Positions 52,401-61,400 of a stretch of DNA of 64,000 bases are shown piece by piece; position 1 is the stretch's first letter, and every line of letters begins with the position of its first letter. A model generated the notes under the pieces. That model saw only the letters and a list, made by a program, of their open reading frames with translations. It made no database searches and was not told where the DNA came from. The position numbers and the translations under genes are program-made. The stretch spans positions 19,128,054-19,192,053 of the forward strand of contig NC_092562.1 in NCBI RefSeq assembly GCF_037975245.1. The letters run 5' to 3'. This stretch comes from Apostichopus japonicus. Its lineage: Eukaryota > Echinodermata > Holothuroidea > Aspidochirotida > Stichopodidae.

Positions 52401-55400
52401 GTGAGGTGGCTCTGTTAACTTTGTCAGTGACTCTGCTTGTAGCAGATCTCTCTCTCCAATGAACTCTGTTCCTGATGTTTCCACTTCATCCTGTGTGGTC
52501 GGCTGACTTTGGCTGGAGTACTGTCGATCCTGAAAATATCACGTACGAGGCAGAAAATGAAAAGACAAACCCACAAAAACATAATAAAGATATCACAATA
52601 ATAATATCACTATCATAATATCACTATAATAGTATCACAATAATAGTATCATAATAATAATATCACAATATTAGTATCACAATAATAGTATCACAATAAT
52701 AATATCACAATATTAGTATCACAATAATAATATGACAATAATAGTATCACAAAAGTAATATCACAATAATAGTATCACAATAATAGTATCACAATAATAT
52801 CACAATCATAATATCACTATAATAGTATCACAATAATAATTTCACAATAATAGTATCACAATAATAGTATCACAATAATAATATCACAATAATATCACAA
52901 TAATAACATCACTATAATAGTATCACAATAATAGTATCACAATAATAGTATCACAATGATAGTATCATAATAATATCACAATAATAATATCACAATAATA
53001 GTATCACAATAATAGTATCACAATGATAGTATCACAATGATAATATCACTATAATAGTATCATAATATCACTATAATAGTATCATAATAATAATTTCACA
53101 ATAATAGTATCACAATAATAGTATCACAATAATAATATCACAATAATATCACAATAATAAAATCACAATAATAATATCACAAATATTGCTGACTAAAGTG
53201 ATATCCAAACCTAAAATGTTTCAACTATTATTAAATGAAAACAACTATAGATGAAAGTTTGACACCAAAAATTGGTCTAAACCTAGAAATAGTCTTATCT
53301 CATATCCCTGGCATAATTTAAACTTATTACAACACATTTATTCCACTCTTCAAATATGGGAGACAAGAGAGTGGCACGTTAGAGATGTCACCTCCATGAT
53401 GGCAATATGACTTGTGATAATATGACATGTAAAACATGATATTTTGCAAATAAATTCTTAAACTTGAGATATATGGTTCACTCAGGTTGTGACCTCCACG
53501 TATTTGAACAGAATGTCTAGCGTGACTTTAGGAGGAAGTCGAAATTGTGTCCTCTGAGTATCCCACAGGGTCCCTCACTAATTTAAAACTTTCCAATCTC
53601 CCCAGCCTTTCCATTCCTAACACTGATTCACAGAGATCTTTTCATGACACCAGTGACCTTTTTTTCAATTTTTTTTGTTAAAATAGATTCTTACCAAGAA
53701 GCAGTCATCATAATCGTGAAGGGTGTGGAACCAATAGTTTTCATTGTCCGGGATCTGTTGGAAATGTCGTCCCATTATCTCCGTGAATTTATTTTTGATC
53801 AAGCTGTGGAGGCCGGCTTGAACCTCGCATGTCTGTCTGGACAAGAAAGCTGACACTGGTATGCTGTAAGAAATTTCTCTCTTTTGAGCGGAGGCGGTCG
53901 TACCCTTTTCTTCAGAGATGGTCGTCTCATTACCTTCCGAGATCTTTGCGTCCTTATCTTCCAAGCTTTAAAATGAGAAAGATGAGATGGATGGGATTTG
54001 TGAATTTTAAGTTCTGCCTGACCAAAAGGGTGAGGAGGTTAAAACATGTCTCATCTGAAGCCTGGTCTGTTAGGTATACTGTACATACACAAACTACACT
54101 CCCTTCTCACAAAAGAATACATAGAAAGAAAAACACAACACACAAACAAAAGTTCAGGTTGAGCCTTAACGACTGATGCCTTAAATTCAGAGAGCAATTT
54201 CACAGGAGTCTGTACATCTTAACCATATTTTTCATATAAACAATACTGGCTCAGAATGTAGCACCTCAGCTATTAAAATAAATAAACCTTCAAATTATGC
54301 AAAATGTAACATGAAAGTTACGTCAGTGTGTACCAGTTGATCTACAAATGAGTTGTTCAAAACATAAAATATAGATTAACAGAAACTAGGGCAGGTGTGT
54401 TTAAGCTTTCTCTCTCAATTCTGTTAGTCCTACTGGCAAGATATTTTTTCTTTCAAAATTAATCTTATGACAAGACATTTCAAGCCAATTTATAGCACAA
54501 AATGTCCTATATATCAACACTTAACTAACAGTTCTATGTACTTTCTGGAATGTATTCACAGTTATGAATATTCAGCAGATAATTAACATATTCAGCCAGT
54601 TGGGACAATTTCCTAATGCTAATACCTCTCTAAACTGTACTCCATTATCATGCTCTCAAAGCACTGGTATTGACAGTACAAACAGTTCCTAACCAGATCT
54701 GATAGAAACATGATATTCATACTGCTCGTACTGACAATACAAGTGCTCGAAGCGGGACATGACACTACAGTATAGACAAAATTTTCTCAACTGGGTGACA
54801 TAGCAACCCAAATATCCACATTATAGCTCACAAGTGTCCATATGAAATGTTCTCTTGTGGAAGAAACTGTAATAATATTTTTTTTCATGGGAACTCATTG
54901 CCCTTCAGATTTACCCTTAAATTTATACCTATCTGCAGTAATAAGGTGATATATATGGTTATGAATATTCATGAGATATAGCACTAACCTTTCTTGTGTT
55001 TGATCATCTTCTTCAATGGTGTCTTCCTGCATCTCTGCTTCAGCTGCAAATCTCAATTGCCTGCGGTGACTATCGTTCTTTTCGTTTTCTTCTTCCATCT
55101 AATAAAAAAACATAGGCGGGAATCAGTAACAATTAGCAAAAATTAGTCAGAACCATATCAAAGAGAGATAAACTTCCAATGGTCTAGTACTCTTACATCC
55201 TACCCTGATAACGATCAGATTACTCACACTAAAATCTTATATATTTCATTTTACAATCTACAAAGAGAAAAATAATATAGATCATTACTTGATAGTTGAG
55301 TTGTAGTGAGGTCAAAACTGGTATTCTAGCATAGTTCCATGCGATGGGTATCAGCCTAATATAGATCTGTACTAGACTATTGGGACTCTTAACTAGTCTA

Positions 55401-58400
55401 GACACTAGTCTAGACACTAGTCTATACACTAGTGCAATATTACATACTTGTAGTACTCATTCTTAGAGCCATGTACTCATACTCTCACCAAGGGGAATTG
55501 TACTTGTAGTGTAATATAAGGATCCTGTTAGAAACGTTTTTCTTTTAAAATGGTGTTTAGATATGAGACTGGTTAACCGTTACGACAAGTCTGCTCGACA
55601 GAGATGACAAAGTTTTTTATGAACAGCAGATAGTATTAAACATTCACTCACCACCTCTCCTGCTTCCCGGACATGTCCGCACACAGCCTGCACATAGTTT
55701 GTTATGTCGATCTCATGCAGAGACTCTGCACAAATGTTATCTATTGCCGACATGACATCTTCTCTGTCCACATTCTGTCCCTGCTGCAAGCTCTTGAATA
55801 GAGCAATCACAAACGCTTTATGGACTTTGTTAGACAGAAGGGAGAAGTACCACTCCAGCTCTCTGCTCATGTGAGGCTTATCGGGATCGACCAGCATCGG
55901 GGTCTTCTTGGATGATTCGGAGAACTCGTCAGAATCGCTGAGAAATCTGGAATGGGAGAGGCGATTCATGGAGCGAGGGGTGCCGGGAACGTTACTCCTC
56001 TCCATCGAGGCAAACGTAATGTCCTTCAAGATGTCTTTCGATGACTTCTCGGTGTCTTTCTTCAGTAAGATGTTGGTGAGACTGGACAAGCTACATTCGT
56101 AAACGAAAACCGGCAGGTCGTAGCTTATCTTGGGTTCTTCCCGCGATATTCGTTTCGACTTCCTATGTCTCTTGCGTCTTCCTTTTGTGACCTTGCTTTC
56201 TCTGCTGCTCTGCCTGGAAGCTTCAGATTTTGATTGACCCTCCTCTCTTTCTCCTCGCTTCTCGTCGACGGACTCCGTCTCCTTCCGGGCTGCTCTCTCT
56301 GGGTTCACTGGCACGCTGAAGGCGCTGGAGTCGCTCTCCATGTCCACCAGCGGGACGTGAGCCTTCCCTTGCAACCTCAGCAAGTCGTTGTACGATGCCG
56401 GTGTCACGACCAGCATGACATTTTCGGACACGGAACCCCGAACGAAGCAAGTCCAACGGGGGATCTTGGAGAGTACCTCGTCTTCGTCGATGGTGTCAGC
56501 TCGATCCCTACGTCCGCTGTTTTTGCTCTCTCCTAGTTCCGAGGCGGACCTAGCCCGAGATCTCTGCTGCAACTTAATTCTCTCCATGTCACTCAAAAGT
56601 CCATCAATCTCTTCCTTGGTTATCTTAAACGGTGGTTTATTTCTCTCGGAATAATCTTTCTCCAAGATAAACTGAGAAAATTTCAAACTCTGTTCATCGA
56701 TCAGAGTGAGTTTAAAGTCGGAAGCGGACTTGGAAGACAACGAACTGAGGAGCAAGGAGAACAATGTCTCGTTCGGCTTTGGGTACTGGAAGCCCTCCCT
56801 GGGTCGAGATACCGGACCTGGAAGAGAACAAATAAACAATGGGAGAAAGACTAATAGATTATGTTTGCAAAATGTGTAATAAAACTTTTAAACTTGCTCT
56901 GCTCTTGATGATCTAGGGCTAAAGAAACTGTGTTCAACATTCTCTTAACACTGTTTTGGGCATCATTCCACCTCAGAATTGAGATCACAAACTTCTATCC
57001 TCAGAAGTACATGTTGATGGAGAGCCAATTAAAGGAACAAATGATAATAAAGATCCTGTCTAATCAGTCAAAGGAGAAGATAATGAAGACAATGATGACG
57101 ATGATGATGATGCTAACTGTATAGGTGCCATGAAATAGGGGTCCAATAACTTAAGTTCCACTACTTGCCAAAAGATGAAATCAAATGTGCTGTCTTAACA
57201 GCTAATTTTTGATAGGGGCATAAGCCTATGTATAGGGCCACTAGCAAGTTAACTTTATCAGAATTAACAAATTAACATAACAACAGATTCACTACAAAAT
57301 GTACAAAGTAAAGTAATAAATAAATAGACCAAAAAAAAAGATGGCTCCTACATGCCCAAGTATGTCATCTACTGACATACAGAGAGAAAGAAGTAGGAAG
57401 GGGTTTAGGAAGGGTGTGGGAAGGGTGTGGGAGAGAATTGAAAGCAACTAACCATCAAGAAAGGTTGAGCAAATCAGCTCCAACTGTCGACACTTTGGTA
57501 TGAGATGGAGGATGTCCAGAGAGAATGGTAAGTTAGTGATGCTCTCAGAGATAGATATCTTGGATGAAGGTACCACGTGAGGAGAGATGCTAGAGCCCTC
57601 TTCCTTGATCTTACACATGGCCTTCAGATGCTCGTAAGATAGTAACGTATGGACGATTTCATCGTCTGATGGGTACAGCTGTCCAGAGTGGAGAGGGAGG
57701 CAGAGTATGAGCATAAAACATGCATATGTTTGAAAAAGTAAGTTAACATATGTGGTACTAATTTGTTGAGTACATCTGGTTTTAATATGAGCAGGCCTGT
57801 GTTTGTTTTGTGTAGAGTAGATGCAAATCTGGTTCAAAGTGTGCAAAATGTGTATGTCTTCTGTTAACAATGTATATTTATGGTTTTAAAGTATCTGTTT
57901 GTCTGGTTTTAAGCTTGTGTAGGCCTAGTATGTCTCATAAAATAATTTACCCAATAGCATACTGTCCAACGGTATAGTAAAGAGGTGAGACTATAGTTTA
58001 TATAATAATAGATAAACAACAGTCTATAGTACAGATTATTTCCTTCTTGGGTTGGGGGAGGGGAGGGGGAGGGGGCTGATGATAGTTTTCTGTAAATCAT
58101 CACACATTCTCCAACTTAAGTTGCCTAAGTTACATTTATAACATCAGGTGCAAATGGGCGCAATACGTGATGCTGTTTAAAAAAATTGCAACAACTGTAA
58201 TGGCAATTATGTCAAATCTATTTATAACTATTTAAACTAGTGTAACACTTGTCTAAATATTAATACATCCCTTTTAATGCATTGTATGATGTTACCATGA
58301 CAACTGACAATTTATGCTGCTGTTTGTAAGTTGGGCTCAAAATGTTTCACAAGAGGAAACAACCTGTACTAAAAATATAAGATTAAAAAAATTCAAACCA

Positions 58401-61400
58401 AAAATACCATCCTCAGTAAACTATTCCACTTAGTTTTCAAAAGAGTTAACAACCAGAAATTTTTAATTGTAAGAATTAATCACACACCCAAGGACGATCC
58501 AAAGTGTTTCTCTTGAGGTTTGGGAATGAAAATTGTTTAGTCAAGCTGATAAACTGCATTATTATAGCATTCTAGTATTAAATAGGCAACAAATTGATCA
58601 ACATTAATTCCAATAAAAAACTACTCTAAAATCTTACATATAATGCAACGGTTATTTTGACACTTGGTCACTTAGACTTTGGTCATTTAATTCCAGGAAC
58701 TCTTTGACCGGTCTCAGATTAGACGATCGTTAACCACTTTTAACCACTCACCAAATCAGGAACATTCATGTACTGCTGACCATCAAAGAGGCCACGCCCC
58801 TCCGGTGAATCTACGATGGTCCCACACTGAGGTTCTACCCAACATTCTGTTATTAATTGTAGCTTCCCATCCGCTTCTATCATATCCATATCTTCCAATG
58901 GTTCAGCTCTGAAATATTGATTTTTAAGTAATATTTGAAAATAAAGAGAGTAAAATGAAACTCTATGAACTGCTTGCTGAAAGCAAGGACGGGGTACAGC
59001 TCTAGTGGCTACAACATGTGGAATTTCATTTCTCATATTTTTATCAGTCACACTGATATCTATGGACATGTCGTCACAATCAGCACTTCAAATTTTCAAT
59101 AGCATAATAAATCCAGCCACATTACATGAAGATGGCATGATAATATAAAATTCAAAATTTGGGAGAAAAAATTAACTTTAGAATTCTGGAGCATTTTCCC
59201 CTCTGTCTTCATTTCTCCTCACACAGTTTATCAGTTTATCTTCTCACAAAAAAAAGACATAAATTCTGTACTATGCTTTTTCAATATATTCTCTATTGTG
59301 AATGACTCATTTTGAAGATGTCAAAAATCCATAATGCCTCAAATTAACCCCCCCTCCCTCCCCCCCTAGAAATGGTCATTCAGACTTCCATTAGATTTTA
59401 TAGTTTTTCAAACCCGACAAACTCGGTCATCTATCGACTGAAGTTTACCTGGCAAGGTAAGAATTTGGTGGTCTGAGGCTTCCTCAAGACCGACGCAATT
59501 AATTGACAATATTTAACATATTGTTAGTCATACAAATGCAACCAAATACTTTTATAATATGTATATACTTACTCTGGATTCTGTAGTTTGGCAAGAGTTT
59601 TTACATGAGGCGGGAAAATCACATATTGCACTAAACATTTTAAACCTTCCTCCACCTTCGTTCTGCCCTCATCTTGCTCTTCGTCTGATTTATCGAGAAC
59701 TCCCTTCAAGATATCTGCTTCGGATTTATCATCATCACCATCTTCAACGTCAGAGTCAGCATCGCCGTCCGATGACTCTTTCGTCCTTTCCAGTTGTTCT
59801 GCTTCACTTTCAGCATCTGACGACAGCTGGCAGGGACCCTGCAATGGATCATCAAAAATGATTTTTTTTTTTTTAATTTTTTTAATTTAATTTTTTTCCC
59901 CTTCCTCTAATTAATTATACATATGCTTTTTCAATGAAGCCTGGCTAGAAGGGTTAATATGGACAGCAGTTAGTTGGGTACTAGAGTTGAATTCTACATT
60001 CACAAGTTTTAAGACCTATTTTATCAACAACAACAACTAAAACCTTTCCACAAATTTGATGATATCTTACTTAGCTTTCTGTTCATTTCTATACTTGCAC
60101 AATGTATTTAAAACAGCTGATATTTCTTGAGACTTTTGGGGGTTGTACTGAATGAAAATTCAGTAGTGATTCCTTAAAGAAGAAAGTATGATTGATTAAC
60201 TGGGGTTGAGCACCAAGGTTAAGGAAACAATTGTGAGCTTGACAGCTTGACGGTTGGTAAATTACAGGATTTATTCCCTGAGGTCAATTGAGGTCAATTT
60301 AGAGCTTGACATCTATGTTAGTAAATTATAGGATTTGTTCCCCTGAGGTCAATTTAAAGTTTGATAGTTTACTTGGTAAATTACAGGATTTGTTTGCATG
60401 AGGTCAATTGAGGTGAATTAAGAGCTTGACATCTCAGTTGGTAAATTACAGGATTTGTTCCCCTGAGGTCAATTTCGAGTATGATAGCTTACTTGGTAAA
60501 TTACAGGATTTGTTCCCATGAGGTCATTTGAGGTCAATTAAGAGCTTGACATCTCAGATTGTAAATTACAGGACTTGTTCCCCTGAGGTCAATTGTACAA
60601 TCCAGTCATAGCTAATTGTTTCTTCACTGATTAATATAAAATGTGTCTCAATTAATATAGTGGAACTAAACTGGCAGTGCACACACGTACACAGAATGAT
60701 AGAAATTCAATCTTACCTGTAAATTAAGCTCTGTTATAAAACTAATAATCCCACTCTGTGAGTAAGCAATGTGAAAGCCTTGCTGAAGTTTAAACCTGAT
60801 GGAAAGAAAACAAAAATAGCCTGAAAATTACTAATCAATTTTGAAGATATAAAACATTTGTTTGCTGGCAAGTGTCAAAGTTTTGCTGTTTTGCTACCAA
60901 TTCCCACGAAATAAACACATTATGTTCCTCAATTTCCAAACTAGGTTTATAAAATGTACCTGGTAAGTACAGAAAGTACTGTCTGGGGGGAAATCTGGAC
61001 CTGTTGATCCCCCTGGGCATCCCAGATCCATCTCCGATGATGAAGATAACAAGCCAGACGGTTAAGGCTCTTGTCCGGTCCTCGATTCATGTAAACAGGA
61101 ACAGAGGGAGCTGTGACCTCACTCGACAATTTCAAGTCTGTGAACCCTGAAGGCATCTTCTCATACCTAATCCAAGAGAATAGACAAGATTAGCTTAGTT
61201 AACACACACAAAGAGCTAGCATACACACAAATATAGCTTAAGCATACACACACGCACACACAAACCCAATTGGGGGACACCTACATGTCCCCCAATTAAA
61301 AAAATTTGTGTCCCCCGTTCTAGGTGTGTTCATACACAAGTCCCCTGATTGATGTGTCTGTTCAAGCATACATGCATGCACACACACAAAAGGTAACATC

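Noticed and set aside
60240-60596. A fourth donor-derived array (similarity of CCTGTAATTTACC in the repeat to the end of SZT2 exon 4)
   Set aside because: The match is about 10 nt with a gap, and the GT donor is not reproduced; chance similarity is likelier.
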